From contig NZ_CP093299.1 of NCBI RefSeq assembly GCF_024362805.1, positions 2,574,001 through 2,638,000 of the forward strand: a stretch of 64,000 bases of DNA, read 5' to 3'. Shown here piece after piece: positions 33,237 through 41,642 of this stretch; position 1 is the first letter of the stretch, and every line of letters starts with the position of its first letter. A model generated the notes under the pieces. That model did no database searches, was not told the DNA's origin, and saw only the letters and a program-made list of their open reading frames with translations. A program made the position numbers and the translations under genes. This DNA is from Salipaludibacillus sp. LMS25 (GTDB taxonomy: Bacteria; Bacillota; Bacilli; Bacillales; Salisediminibacteriaceae).

Positions 33237-34373
33237 ATGGCAGGTGCCTATGTACAATTAAAAAATGTGAGTAAAAGCTATGATGGTGTCACGTTTGCTG
33301 TAAAAAACGCGAGTGTCACGATAAAGGAAGGGGAGTTCTTCGTTCTTGTAGGGCCTTCAGGGTGTGGGAAAAGTACATTATTACGTATGATGGCTGGCCT
33401 TGAAAAGATAACGGCTGGGAGTCTAGAGATAGGTGGTAAGCTAGCTAATGATATGCCGCCAAATAAGCGGCAGTTGTCCATGGTTTTCCAAAATTATGCT
33501 TTATACCCTCATTTAACGGTTGAAGAGAATATTCTATTTGGACTGAAGGTAAGGAAAGTATCAAAAAGTGAGCGGAAGCGTCGCTGTTTAGAGGCAGTAG
33601 AGATGCTTGGCATGACAAATTATTTAACAAGGAAGCCGAGAGAATTATCTGGTGGACAAAGACAGCGTGTCGCTTTAGCTAGAGCTGTGGTCAGTCATAT
33701 GCCTATTTGTCTTATGGATGAGCCTTTATCAAACCTTGATGCTAAATTGCGTGGGCAAATGCGGGCTGAAATTCGTCAACTCCAGCAAGAGTTAGGCATT
33801 ACGATGATTTATGTGACACACGATCAAGTAGAAGCGATGACAATGGGTGATCGAATAATGGTATTGAAAGAAGGGGAAGTACAACAGATTGGACGCCCTA
33901 TGGATATATACAATCATCCTGCTAATACATTTGTGGCAGAGTTTATTGGGGCGCCGCCAATGAATATGGCAGTGGGAGATTTAACGCAGGGAGGTAGATT
34001 AATCGTAAAAGATAGCTTCAGTGCAAAAGTCATTGGTACAGAACAAGTACCGCAATTAGGAAGGCAAGTGCACGTAGGTATCAGGCCCGAAAATCTCGTA
34101 ATTGAACAACCAGAAGATGAGACCGATTATATCAGTCTGTTAGGGCAGATACGTCAAGCAGAACTTTTGGGAAATGAAACTATTTTGACATTTAATTGTA
34201 GTGATACCGTGTGGAAAGCTAAAATACCTGGTCAATGGCCGGTGAAAAAAGGGGAGAGCGTTCGTTTTTATGTTCATAAAGAGAATATACAACTATTTCA
34301 TCTGGCGTCATCAAAGCTGTTAACAGTAAAGGCTGTGAATGATCTGGCTTTAGCATCGACGCTCTATTCATAG
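33237..34373 (+). CDS. ugpC: glycerol-3-phosphate ABC transporter ATPase, UgpC type
   Basis: A 378-residue MalK/UgpC-class ATPase: Walker A GPSGCGKST, Q-loop VFQNYALYPH, signature LSGGQRQRVALARA, Walker B CLMDEPLSNLD, HDQVEAMT switch, and a C-terminal TOBE/OB regulatory domain (HVGIRPENL at about residue 280). In this operon order (C-A-E-B) the ATPase is dedicated to the neighbouring permeases rather than a shared MsmX type. AGGAGGG precedes the ATG. The last 20 residues extend past the usual TOBE end. UgpB-like features of the operon identify sn-glycerol-3-phosphate as the likely substrate. Confidence 0.9.
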   Translation: MAGAYVQLKNVSKSYDGVTFAVKNASVTIKEGEFFVLVGPSGCGKSTLLRMMAGLEKITAGSLEIGGKLANDMPPNKRQLSMVFQNYALYPHLTVEENILFGLKVRKVSKSERKRRCLEAVEMLGMTNYLTRKPRELSGGQRQRVALARAVVSHMPICLMDEPLSNLDAKLRGQMRAEIRQLQQELGITMIYVTHDQVEAMTMGDRIMVLKEGEVQQIGRPMDIYNHPANTFVAEFIGAPPMNMAVGDLTQGGRLIVKDSFSAKVIGTEQVPQLGRQVHVGIRPENLVIEQPEDETDYISLLGQIRQAELLGNETILTFNCSDTVWKAKIPGQWPVKKGESVRFYVHKENIQLFHLASSKLLTVKAVNDLALASTLYS

Positions 34374-34385
34374 GGGGGAAAAGAA

Positions 34386-35360
34386 GTGAATGAGACAACG
34401 AGTTATGATGCCACTGCTTCTAAGCAAACACTCACAGTGGCGGATGCGATAAAAAAGCACGGTGTGAAGACGTCAATATCACGATGGGAACGTTCGAAAA
34501 ATTACCGGATCGCTATTATATATCTGCTTCCATCTTTTTTACTGTTTGGTTTATTTATGTTTTATCCGATGATTAATTCACTTTTTCTCAGCTTTTTTTT
34601 CACGGATGCCCAAGGTGAAGCGACGACTTTTGTAGGTTTTGAAAATTATACATATTTATTTCAATCTGATTCGTTCAGACAAAGTGTGAAGGCAACGTTA
34701 CTATTCGTACTATATACAGTGCCAACAAGTGTGATTGTCTCTTTGTTTCTGGCTCTTATTGCAAATGAAAAGTTGCGGGGAATCGGCTTTTTTAGAACTG
34801 TTTTTGCGTCTACATTAGGTATGAGTGTAGCTGCTTCAGCTATTATTTGGCTGTTCATGTTTCATCCTACCGCTGGGATATTAAATGCTTTTTTAACAGC
34901 CATTAATTTACCAGCAGTTTCTTGGCTGCAAGATTCAACAATGGCGCTTATTTCTGTTGCTTTAACAACGGTTTGGATGAATTCAGGCTTTGCTTTTCTT
35001 ATCTTGTTAGGTGGCTTGCAGAACATTGACGACCATTTATATGAAAGTGCACGGATTGATGGTGCTAGCTATTTTTATCAATTACGCAAAATTACAGTGC
35101 CAATGCTGTCACCTACTCTTTTCTTTATTATGACGATTACCTTTATAAATTCCTTCCAGTCTTTTGGTCAAGTAGATATTTTAACAGGTGGCGGGCCAGC
35201 GGAAGCGACAAACCTTATTATTTACTCCATTTATCGTGAAGCGTTTGTATATTATCAATTTGGGCCAGCTAGTGCACAAGTCATAGTCTTATTTATAGCT
35301 GTTCTTGTGTTAACGCTTTTACAATTTAAATTTGGGGAAAGGAAGGTGCATTACCAGTGA
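34386..35360 (+). CDS. ugpA: glycerol-3-phosphate ABC transporter permease, UgpA type
   Basis: This 324-residue MalF/UgpA-type permease has a 45-residue cytoplasmic tail, then six membrane segments, with the EAA coupling loop YESARIDGASYFYQLRKITVPML at about 218-240. The start GTG 34386 has GGGGGG at a good distance. It overlaps the next permease by four bases (GTGA). It forms the heterodimeric channel with UgpE. Confidence 0.9.
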   Translation: MNETTSYDATASKQTLTVADAIKKHGVKTSISRWERSKNYRIAIIYLLPSFLLFGLFMFYPMINSLFLSFFFTDAQGEATTFVGFENYTYLFQSDSFRQSVKATLLFVLYTVPTSVIVSLFLALIANEKLRGIGFFRTVFASTLGMSVAASAIIWLFMFHPTAGILNAFLTAINLPAVSWLQDSTMALISVALTTVWMNSGFAFLILLGGLQNIDDHLYESARIDGASYFYQLRKITVPMLSPTLFFIMTITFINSFQSFGQVDILTGGGPAEATNLIIYSIYREAFVYYQFGPASAQVIVLFIAVLVLTLLQFKFGERKVHYQ

Positions 35361-36160
35361 GAAAAGGTCTATTGTATCTCCTTCTATGTGTTTCTGGCAT
35401 CACTGTATTTTTCCCAATCCTGTATGCTTTTTCGGTTAGTTTTATGACGAGTGAGGATATTCTTCGCCGCTCTTTGGTCCCTACAAATCCGACACTGCAA
35501 AATTATGTTGATGTGTTTGCATCAGTGCCTATTGGACACTATTTATTAAATAGCTTTATAGTAGCAACGATAACGACATTCGGTATGCTGTGTGTCAGTG
35601 CTTTAGCTGCCTTTGTTTTTGCCTTTGTCCCATTTAAAGGACGGGGAGGCGTATTTATATTGGTTATTTCGACTCTTCTCATCCCTTGGGAAGCGACGAT
35701 GATACCGAATTTTTTAACGATACAATCGTTGGGGTGGATGAATCATTACCTCGCACTAACAGTCCCTTTCTTTGCCCTTGCCTTCGGAATATTTTTATTA
35801 AGGCAGCATTTTAAGACAGTCCCTCAAGAACTTTACGAAGCGGCTCAAGTGGAAGGGTTATCCACGTTCCAAATTCTTTATAAGGTGGTGATCCCATACG
35901 CGAAGACAAGTTTTGTAACTTTAGGCATATTTGGTTTTTTAACGACTTGGAACATGTATTTATGGCCGTTACTCGTGACGACAAATGATTCTGTCCGGAC
36001 TGTTCAAATTGGACTGAGACGACTGCAAGCAGATGAAGTGGCAACTAATTGGGGAATGGTGATGGCAGGTGTTGTGTTAGTCATTTTGCCTACATTAATT
36101 TTACTAATGGTTGGCCAAAAGCAGTTACAAAAAGGGTTAACAAAAGGGGCAATCAAATAA
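35357..36160 (+). CDS. ugpE: glycerol-3-phosphate ABC transporter permease, UgpE type
   Basis: This 267-residue MalG/UgpE-type permease has six membrane segments and the coupling loop YEAAQVEGLSTFQILYKVVIP near 155-175. It starts with GTG inside the ugpA stop, implying translational coupling. The sequence NPTLQNYVDVFASVPIGHYLLNS is typical of the UgpE subgroup. It is followed 20 bases later by the binding-protein gene. Confidence 0.9.
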   Translation: MRKGLLYLLLCVSGITVFFPILYAFSVSFMTSEDILRRSLVPTNPTLQNYVDVFASVPIGHYLLNSFIVATITTFGMLCVSALAAFVFAFVPFKGRGGVFILVISTLLIPWEATMIPNFLTIQSLGWMNHYLALTVPFFALAFGIFLLRQHFKTVPQELYEAAQVEGLSTFQILYKVVIPYAKTSFVTLGIFGFLTTWNMYLWPLLVTTNDSVRTVQIGLRRLQADEVATNWGMVMAGVVLVILPTLILLMVGQKQLQKGLTKGAIK

Positions 36161-36180
36161 TGATAATGGGGGTTAAAGGT

Positions 36181-37566
36181 ATGAAAAAGATGGTTAAATG
36201 GCTTTTTACTTTGACGTTCGTATTAATAGGAATGACAGGTTGTCAGACGAATGATAGTGAGGAAGAGGCGGTTGCCGACGAACCTGCTTCAGAGCAGGAA
36301 GACAACAATGATAATAATAACATGGGAGCTTCCGAACAAGACAGCGTCATTGAGATCGAATTTTGGCACGCGATGGGGGGAGGACTCGGTGACACGTTAG
36401 AGGCATTAATAGATGATTATAATGCGTCACAATCAACTTATCGCATTATCCCTGAATATCAAGGCACTTATGAGGAACTTTTAACACAGTTCAGAACGGT
36501 AGGAGGAACGGAGACAGCGCCAGGCCTCATTCAAATGTTTGAAGTTGGCACGAAATATATGATTGAAAGTGATTATATTATTCCTGTTCAAGAATGGATT
36601 GATCGAGATAATTACGATATTACTCAGTTAGAAGAAAATATTTTAAGCTATTATATGGTCGATGATGAGCTTTACTCAATGCCGTTTAATTCATCTACGC
36701 CAGCTCTTTTTTACAATAAAGAGATGTTTGAAGACGTGGGATTAGACCCTGAAAACCCGCCGAGTACATTTAGTGAAGTGGCTGAAGCGGCAGAATTATT
36801 AACAAATGATGATACGTATGGCTTTTCTATGCTTGGACACGGTTGGTTTTTTGAACAGCTTATTTCAACACAAGGGGCTGATTATGTGGATCAAGATAAT
36901 GGTCGAGAGGCAGATGCGAACGAAGCGCTCTTCGGGGGAGAAGAAGGGCTACGAGCATACGAATGGCTAGCGGACATGAATGACTCAGGCACGTTTAATT
37001 ATTATGGCCGTGATTGGGATAATTTACGAGCCGCATTCCAAACGGAAAACGTTGCTATGTACATGGACTCTTCCGCAGGGACGAAAGAAATGGTGGATAA
37101 CGCGAGCTTTGACGTGGGGATAGCGTATATTCCGCACGCTGATGAAGTCGAGCGACACGGAGTCGTCATCGGTGGTGCTTCTGTATGGATGGGGAGTGGC
37201 ATTAGCGACGAACAGCAAGAGGCGGCGTGGGACTTTATGACATGGTTCAATGAGCCGGAAGTGCAAGCTGAATGGCATGTGAATACAGGCTATTTCTCAA
37301 CAAATCCTGCTGCCTATGAAGAAGCGATCGTCCATGAAGAACATGAAAACTACCCACAGTTAACGGTCTCTATCGATCAATTGCAAGATACGATTCCTTC
37401 ATCAGCTACTCAGGGAGCCCTTATAACTGTCTTTCCCGAATCCCGTGAGCAGGTGGTGACCTCACTCGAAGCCTTATATCAAGGCACAAATCCAGAAGAG
37501 GCTTTACAACAAGCGGTAGAGGGAACTAATCGGGCGATTGATGTGGCAAAGCGTGCCTCTGAATAA
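36181..37566 (+). CDS. ugpB: glycerol-3-phosphate ABC transporter substrate-binding lipoprotein, UgpB type
   Basis: Lipoprotein of 461 residues. The signal ends GMTGC, followed by an acidic Asn/Asp linker. The UgpB core is recognisable: EFWHAMGGGLGDTLEALIDDYNAS, YQGTYEELLTQF, IQMFEVGTKYMIESDYIIPVQEW and FNSSTPALFYNKEMF. It captures glycerol-3-phosphate or glycerophosphodiesters outside the cell as phosphorus and carbon source. The start is ATG 36181 with AAAGG upstream; upstream in-frame ATGs lie inside the ugpE end and lack a site and a sensible signal peptide. Last gene of ugpCAEB. Confidence 0.92.
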   Translation: MKKMVKWLFTLTFVLIGMTGCQTNDSEEEAVADEPASEQEDNNDNNNMGASEQDSVIEIEFWHAMGGGLGDTLEALIDDYNASQSTYRIIPEYQGTYEELLTQFRTVGGTETAPGLIQMFEVGTKYMIESDYIIPVQEWIDRDNYDITQLEENILSYYMVDDELYSMPFNSSTPALFYNKEMFEDVGLDPENPPSTFSEVAEAAELLTNDDTYGFSMLGHGWFFEQLISTQGADYVDQDNGREADANEALFGGEEGLRAYEWLADMNDSGTFNYYGRDWDNLRAAFQTENVAMYMDSSAGTKEMVDNASFDVGIAYIPHADEVERHGVVIGGASVWMGSGISDEQQEAAWDFMTWFNEPEVQAEWHVNTGYFSTNPAAYEEAIVHEEHENYPQLTVSIDQLQDTIPSSATQGALITVFPESREQVVTSLEALYQGTNPEEALQQAVEGTNRAIDVAKRASE

Positions 37567-37583
37567 CGCCCCTTTTATTGTAA

Positions 37584-37632
37584 AAACACTTATCGCACCT
37601 ATGTTTAGTAGGTGGAGATAAGTGTTTTTTTG
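37584..37632 (+). terminator. terminator of ugp operon
   Basis: AAACACTTATC-GCACCTA pairs with TAGGTG-GA-GATAAGTGTTT (one small internal loop), followed by seven T. Confidence 0.9.
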
Positions 37633-37704
37633 TCGTACGCATTTCAAAGAGCTTATGATGAAAAGAGCCAGTTCATCACACTATATAAACTAGCTGTGGA
37701 AAAG

Positions 37705-37791
37705 TTTATCACAGATAAGCGTCCGTAAACCTCTCGGGTCAAAATAAAGGGGAGCTGACAGCCGCTAATGCCCTGATTGAAGGTTCGTTTT
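37705..37791 (+). repeat. dispersed repeat, class B shortened (locus 7)
   Basis: TTTATCACAGATAAGCGTCCG at the left, a reduced centre, and GATTGAAGGTTCGTTTTGG at the right; the second hairpin is deleted. It lies downstream of the ugp terminator. Confidence 0.8.
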
Positions 37792-37921
37792 GGACCCCTT
37801 TGAATAAGGATAAATCTCCATTATTGTGGGTTTCTATGAGGAATGTACGCCATGTTATAGCTAAGCTTTTTATTTTTCTATATAATGTGATGAGACTATA
37901 TTCAATGAAAAGGTGACAAAA

Positions 37922-38014
37922 TTGAAGCTTAAAAATTGGCAATTAGCATTAGTTTTACTCGTAATCGGGTTTTTGGGAGGAGCACTTTACTGGGTATGGG
38001 CACTAACGTGGTAG
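37922..38014 (+). CDS. small single-pass membrane protein (30 residues)
   Basis: TTG start with AAAGGTGA 5-6 bases upstream. The product has a basic N-terminus (MKLKNW), one hydrophobic helix (QLALVLLVIGFLGGALYW) and the end VWALTW. A TATAAT-like -10 lies about 40 bases upstream. It looks like a genuine bacillus small membrane protein of unknown role. It is about 95 bases upstream of sigX and outside that gene's own promoter. Too short for a family call. Confidence 0.55.
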   Translation: MKLKNWQLALVLLVIGFLGGALYWVWALTW

Positions 38015-38055
38015 AATGGCATATCCTCCCAAGTTATATATTTCTCAAAATGATG

Positions 38056-38081
38056 TGTAACAGAGAGAGTAAAATGTCGAC
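38056..38081 (+). promoter_or_regulatory. ECF-type (SigX/SigW-like) autoregulatory promoter
   Basis: TGTAAC (38056-38061), 16 bases, CGAC (38078-38081), matching the -35 TGTAAC and -10 CGWC recognised by B. subtilis SigX/SigW. It lies about 28 bases before the sigX start codon, so sigX likely drives its own expression. Confidence 0.75.
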
Positions 38082-38108
38082 CAATATATTAGTCAGGGAG
38101 GGAACGAT

Positions 38109-38657
38109 GTGAGAGAGGAGTTTGAGCGGTTATATCAAACCTATCACCAACAACTTTTCCAATACCTCTTTTACCTTGTGCGAAACCGAGAAACAGCAGA
38201 AGAACTCGTGCAAGAAGTTTATATAAAAGTTTTAAATTCTTACGAAACGTTTGAAGGTAAAAGCAGTGAGAAGACATGGCTCTACTCCATTGCAAAGCAT
38301 GTGGCTATCGACTGGATAAGAAAACAGTCTCGCAAAAAGCGTAAATCTGAAGGGAAAGAGTACGAATGGAGTGAACGGGAGTTTGAAATAGAAGACAACC
38401 ACCCTTTACCTGAAGAAATCGTTGTTCAAAAGGAAGAAGTGCAGCACATCTATAAAATGCTTGAAAAGTGTAGTCAAGATCAACAACAAGTTGTTTTACT
38501 CCGTTATATTCAATCCCTTTCTATAGCTGAATCTGCTGACATATTAGGTTGGACTGAAAGTAAAGTTAAAACGACTCAGCACCGTGCAATTAAAGCTTTG
38601 AAAAAACATTTGGAAGAGGCTGATGCTGCGATGGGTGAAAAGGAGGTAAGTAAATGA
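38109..38657 (+). CDS. sigX: ECF RNA polymerase sigma factor SigX
   Basis: This 182-residue group 4 sigma factor is closely similar in wording to B. subtilis SigX. Region 2 includes FQYLFYLVRNRETAEELVQEVYIKVLNSYETFEGKSSEKTWLYSIAKHVAIDWIRKQ, and region 4 includes QQQVVLLRYIQSLSIAESADILGWTESKVKTTQHRAIKALKKH. In bacilli SigX controls cell-surface modification and resistance to cationic peptides. GTG start with AGGGAGGG upstream. It overlaps the anti-sigma gene by four bases (ATGA), so the two are translationally coupled. Confidence 0.95.
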   Translation: MREEFERLYQTYHQQLFQYLFYLVRNRETAEELVQEVYIKVLNSYETFEGKSSEKTWLYSIAKHVAIDWIRKQSRKKRKSEGKEYEWSEREFEIEDNHPLPEEIVVQKEEVQHIYKMLEKCSQDQQQVVLLRYIQSLSIAESADILGWTESKVKTTQHRAIKALKKHLEEADAAMGEKEVSK

Positions 38658-39907
38658 ACAACAAAAAGTGGTCGGAAGAAGATGTAGAAAAAACATTAAC
38701 GAAGCTTCCTCCTGTCAAAGATAGGCAAACGAAGGATGACCTTTTCCGAGCGATAGAGAGCAAGGCAGAAACAGAACTCCCTACACGCTTTTCACCGCGA
38801 AAAAAGAAGCCCTGGGTCTTTCCGACAATGGCTTCGGTTGCAGCGGTACTTTTAGCTATTCTTATTATCCCTCCCTTTTTTACCAGTGACAATCAACTGA
38901 CTACTGATAACCTGAGTCAAGAAGAGGAAAAGATGAATGCAACGACTTTTGAGAACAATGATGTTAATGCTGTTAATGATACTGAGGACGAAGCCCACGA
39001 GGGGGCTGTTCATAATGATGCGGAAGATAAGGTGATTGAAGCACCTGAAGTTCCGCCTGCGTCTGTAGAAAATGACGATAACACAGCATTGGCTGAATAT
39101 GATGAGCCAGCACAAAACATGACTGAACCGGCAAGGATTGCTACTGTTGCTTATATTGCAAAAAGCTACTCTGTTGGAGAGGGAAGTAGTGCTAACCATT
39201 ATATTACGGTGGAAGAATATGAGCTAGATGAGTCAGTTAATAGAGAGAAGGCACTGCTTACTTCAGTTAAAGAGAGCGATACAACATCAGGTCACTATTT
39301 AAACAGTCTAGAGGATGTGACGTCTACTGGTGATACAGTTCAGCTGCACTTTACTGATACAACAGCCCTCCAAGCATTAAGCTCTCAAGAATACACCTTT
39401 GTCGAAGAAATGTTTCACGAAATTGTCCCGTTATACGGTTACAAGGAAGTAGAATTCCTTGTTGATGAAGAGCCTGGCGTCATTTTAGGCCCACAAGGAA
39501 TGGCAGAATCTTTGAACGTGATGACATATAATAGAGGTTATTATCTCATCGACGAAAATAACGAGGTTGTTTTAATAAGTGCTAGAATGGCTGGAGAAGA
39601 AATGAAAGAAGATGGCAATCCCTTAACATTTGAACAAACGGTGGAGAAGATGGCTACTACAGAAGACGAGGAAGATTGGTATGAATCAGCCATTCCTTCA
39701 CCGGTTGAAGTCACAAGTGTAACAATTCCTGGTGATACAGCAAGAGTTGGTTACCGCATTGCCGAAGATGCAGACATAGAAGAGGAAAGACTTCACCTGT
39801 TCTTTGAAGCACTTAAATTAACCGCTAAATCGTTTACCTTGGATTCACTGGAAATTATCAACGTCGATAGTGGAGATACTGTCACGTATAATATGGAAGA
39901 TAATTAA
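38654..39907 (+). CDS. rsiX: anti-sigma-X factor RsiX (GerMN-containing)
   Basis: A 417-residue single-pass membrane anti-sigma factor. A cytosolic N-terminal segment of about 50 residues begins NNKKWSEEDVEKTLTKLPPVKDRQTKDDLFRAIESK, like RsiX. The membrane helix is at about 54-75 (WVFPTMASVAAVLLAILII). An acidic linker and an extracellular part with GerMN-type sequence follow (QEYTFVEEMFHEIVPLYGYKEVEFLVDEEPGVILG; ERLHLFFEALKLTAKSF). It holds SigX inactive. The linker is longer and more acidic than in B. subtilis, consistent with a salt-adapted exterior. Confidence 0.92.
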   Translation: MNNKKWSEEDVEKTLTKLPPVKDRQTKDDLFRAIESKAETELPTRFSPRKKKPWVFPTMASVAAVLLAILIIPPFFTSDNQLTTDNLSQEEEKMNATTFENNDVNAVNDTEDEAHEGAVHNDAEDKVIEAPEVPPASVENDDNTALAEYDEPAQNMTEPARIATVAYIAKSYSVGEGSSANHYITVEEYELDESVNREKALLTSVKESDTTSGHYLNSLEDVTSTGDTVQLHFTDTTALQALSSQEYTFVEEMFHEIVPLYGYKEVEFLVDEEPGVILGPQGMAESLNVMTYNRGYYLIDENNEVVLISARMAGEEMKEDGNPLTFEQTVEKMATTEDEEDWYESAIPSPVEVTSVTIPGDTARVGYRIAEDADIEEERLHLFFEALKLTAKSFTLDSLEIINVDSGDTVTYNMEDN

Positions 39908-39937
39908 TGGACATAAGGTGCTTTTTTCAGGGTTAAT

Positions 39938-40033
39938 TTTATCACAGATAACGGGCGCTAATGCCTTGATACACTCAACTACCAATCAGTGGGAGAAGAA
40001 CGGAAACTCCCGCTGATTGAAGCTTAGCTTTAT
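39938..40033 (+). repeat. dispersed repeat, class B shortened, overlapping rocR stop (locus 8)
   Basis: TTTATCACAGATAACGGGCG, then CAATCAGTGGGAG / CTCCCGCTGATTG hairpin, end GAAGCTTAGCTTTAT. The left stem-loop is deleted. The final bases of the element contribute the stop codon of the convergent rocR gene (40030-40032). It lies between the 3' ends of rsiX and rocR. Confidence 0.85.
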
Positions 40034-41421
40034 AACTTAAATTTCTTGCGCCGATATTGCAAACTTTGACGTTTAATGCCTAATTTTTTGGCTGCTTGAC
40101 TAATGTTGCCGTCATACATTGAAAGGACATTCGCGATATACGCTTTTTCCACTTCCTCCATATAAACCTGAAGAGGTTTGACAGCTTGTAACAACGGGGA
40201 CTGTTTAAATGGCTTGTCTATCATGGCCTCATCAGGAGGAGAAGGGACTTTTTTCCGAACATGAATGGGTAAATGGATGTTGGCGATCGGTTCGTCGTAA
40301 TCAATTAAATTCATGGCACCTTCAATCATATGCTCTAATTCCCGGACATTACCTGGCCAATCATATTGATGAAAAAAACGGCTTACCTCGTCTGTAAGAC
40401 CAGGCACAGTTAGTTGAAAACGATGGTTGTACGTTTGTATAAAATGTTTGACTAATAAAGAGATGTCTTCTTTTCGTTTCCTCAGAGGGGGGACGGTAAG
40501 TGAGACGACGCTAAGACGGTAATATAAATCCTCACGTAGGCGGTTCTTTTCGAGAGAGAGAATAGGATCTTCATTGACTGTTGCAATAATTCGGACATCT
40601 ACTACTCGGTTTCTAGTATCACCAATTCGCCGAATGGATTTTTCTTGGATCGCTCGTAGTAACTTTGCTTGCAGTGAGGCATTTAACGAGTTAATTTCGT
40701 CAAGCATCAATGTCCCGCCGTCTGCTTGTTCAAATAAGCCAGGATGGTCAGTAGCCCCAGTGAAAGCCCCCTTAACAGAGCCAAATAAGATACCTTCAAT
40801 TAAAGAATCAGGGAGAGCCGCGCAATTTTGACTAATAAAAGGCCTTGATGATCTATGACCACCATTATGAATGCTTTGGGCAAATAATTCTTTACCCGTC
40901 CCAGTTTCCCCTGAGATGAGTACAGATGACGACGTTCTTGTTGCTCGTTGTGCGTTATGAATAACCTCTTTAATGGCAGATGACTCCCCAATAATTTGCT
41001 CGAACGTAAACCTAGCATCATGTTTCTCTTTGGAGGTTTCACGTGTGAGACGTTCAAGTTTCGTGATGTCTTTAGCCATTTCCACTGCCCCGATTGTCAT
41101 GTTGTTATGAATAAGGGGAAAAGTATCATTGACCGTTGTAATTTCCTGTCCTTTAAAATTAAAATAGGTTTGTTTAGCATTACGATGAACGCTTCCTTTA
41201 CTTAATGCTGTAAGTAGTCTGCTTTCTTCCTCAGATTTGAATAAGAAAATATCCATAATCGTCTTATTTAAAACTTCCTCTTTATTCATGTCTTCAATTT
41301 CTGACATTTTTTTATTGTAAATGATGGACTTTCCTTCATGGTTGATCACGTGTATACCGATATCAATAGCATCGAGAAGTTGCTTGTAAACACCTGGTAA
41401 TTGAGGTATCTCCTTAAACAT
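40030..41421 (-). CDS. rocR: sigma-54-dependent activator RocR (arginine/ornithine catabolism)
   Basis: Enhancer-binding protein of 463 residues. A PAS sensory domain (about 10-115: LLDAIDIGIHVINHEGKSIIYN) precedes the AAA+ domain (about 135-375) with Walker A GETGTGKE, the sigma-54 contact loop GAFTGA, Walker B GGTLMLDEI and the arginine finger region. The C-terminal Fis-type HTH is GNISQAAKKLGIKRQSLQYRRKKF. It is divergent from rocA, whose promoter has a perfect -24/-12, so it is the RocR orthologue responding to ornithine or citrulline. GAGGAGGGAG precedes the ATG. Its stop codon lies in the end of a dispersed repeat. Confidence 0.93.
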   Translation of the reverse strand: MFKEIPQLPGVYKQLLDAIDIGIHVINHEGKSIIYNKKMSEIEDMNKEEVLNKTIMDIFLFKSEEESRLLTALSKGSVHRNAKQTYFNFKGQEITTVNDTFPLIHNNMTIGAVEMAKDITKLERLTRETSKEKHDARFTFEQIIGESSAIKEVIHNAQRATRTSSSVLISGETGTGKELFAQSIHNGGHRSSRPFISQNCAALPDSLIEGILFGSVKGAFTGATDHPGLFEQADGGTLMLDEINSLNASLQAKLLRAIQEKSIRRIGDTRNRVVDVRIIATVNEDPILSLEKNRLREDLYYRLSVVSLTVPPLRKRKEDISLLVKHFIQTYNHRFQLTVPGLTDEVSRFFHQYDWPGNVRELEHMIEGAMNLIDYDEPIANIHLPIHVRKKVPSPPDEAMIDKPFKQSPLLQAVKPLQVYMEEVEKAYIANVLSMYDGNISQAAKKLGIKRQSLQYRRKKFKL

Positions 41422-41473
41422 TATGCACTCCCTCCTCTTTAGTGATTAATTCTACAAAGACAAATAAACCTCC

Positions 41474-41513
41474 TGCAAAATAAATTTGCATTTATCGGCA
41501 ATGTATTTTTGCA
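41474..41513. promoter_or_regulatory. candidate RocR upstream activating sites
   Basis: Palindrome TGCAAAATAAATTTGCA (41474-41490) and related imperfect GGCAATGTATTTTTGCA (41497-41513), centres 23 bases apart, lie about 75-110 bases upstream of the sigma-54 promoter. Tandem sites two turns apart are the usual form of an enhancer for a hexameric activator. Confidence 0.6.
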
Positions 41514-41573
41514 TGCCATATATTTTTGCGGTCTGATCTCCAACCATAAGGTGCTGTGACTGGACTGAAAAGT

Positions 41574-41589
41574 TGGCACAATTTTTGCA
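41574..41589 (+). promoter_or_regulatory. sigma-54 (SigL) promoter of rocAD
   Basis: TGGCACAATTTTTGCA has GG at -24 and GC at -12 separated by exactly 10 bases, matching TGGCAC-N5-TTGCA. It lies 53 bases before the rocA start. Confidence 0.9.
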
Positions 41590-41642
41590 ACATTATAACA
41601 GTGAAGGATTTTAACTATAGATTTAAAGGAGTGGATTTGATC

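Noticed and set aside
36049..36180. N-terminal extension of the UgpB-like protein
   Set aside because: It overlaps the end of ugpE and would hide the lipoprotein signal peptide; ATG 36181 has a ribosome binding site.
41556..41642. N-terminal extension of RocA
   Set aside because: It would include the sigma-54 promoter (41574-41589) in coding sequence; family N-terminus and length fit the start at 41643.
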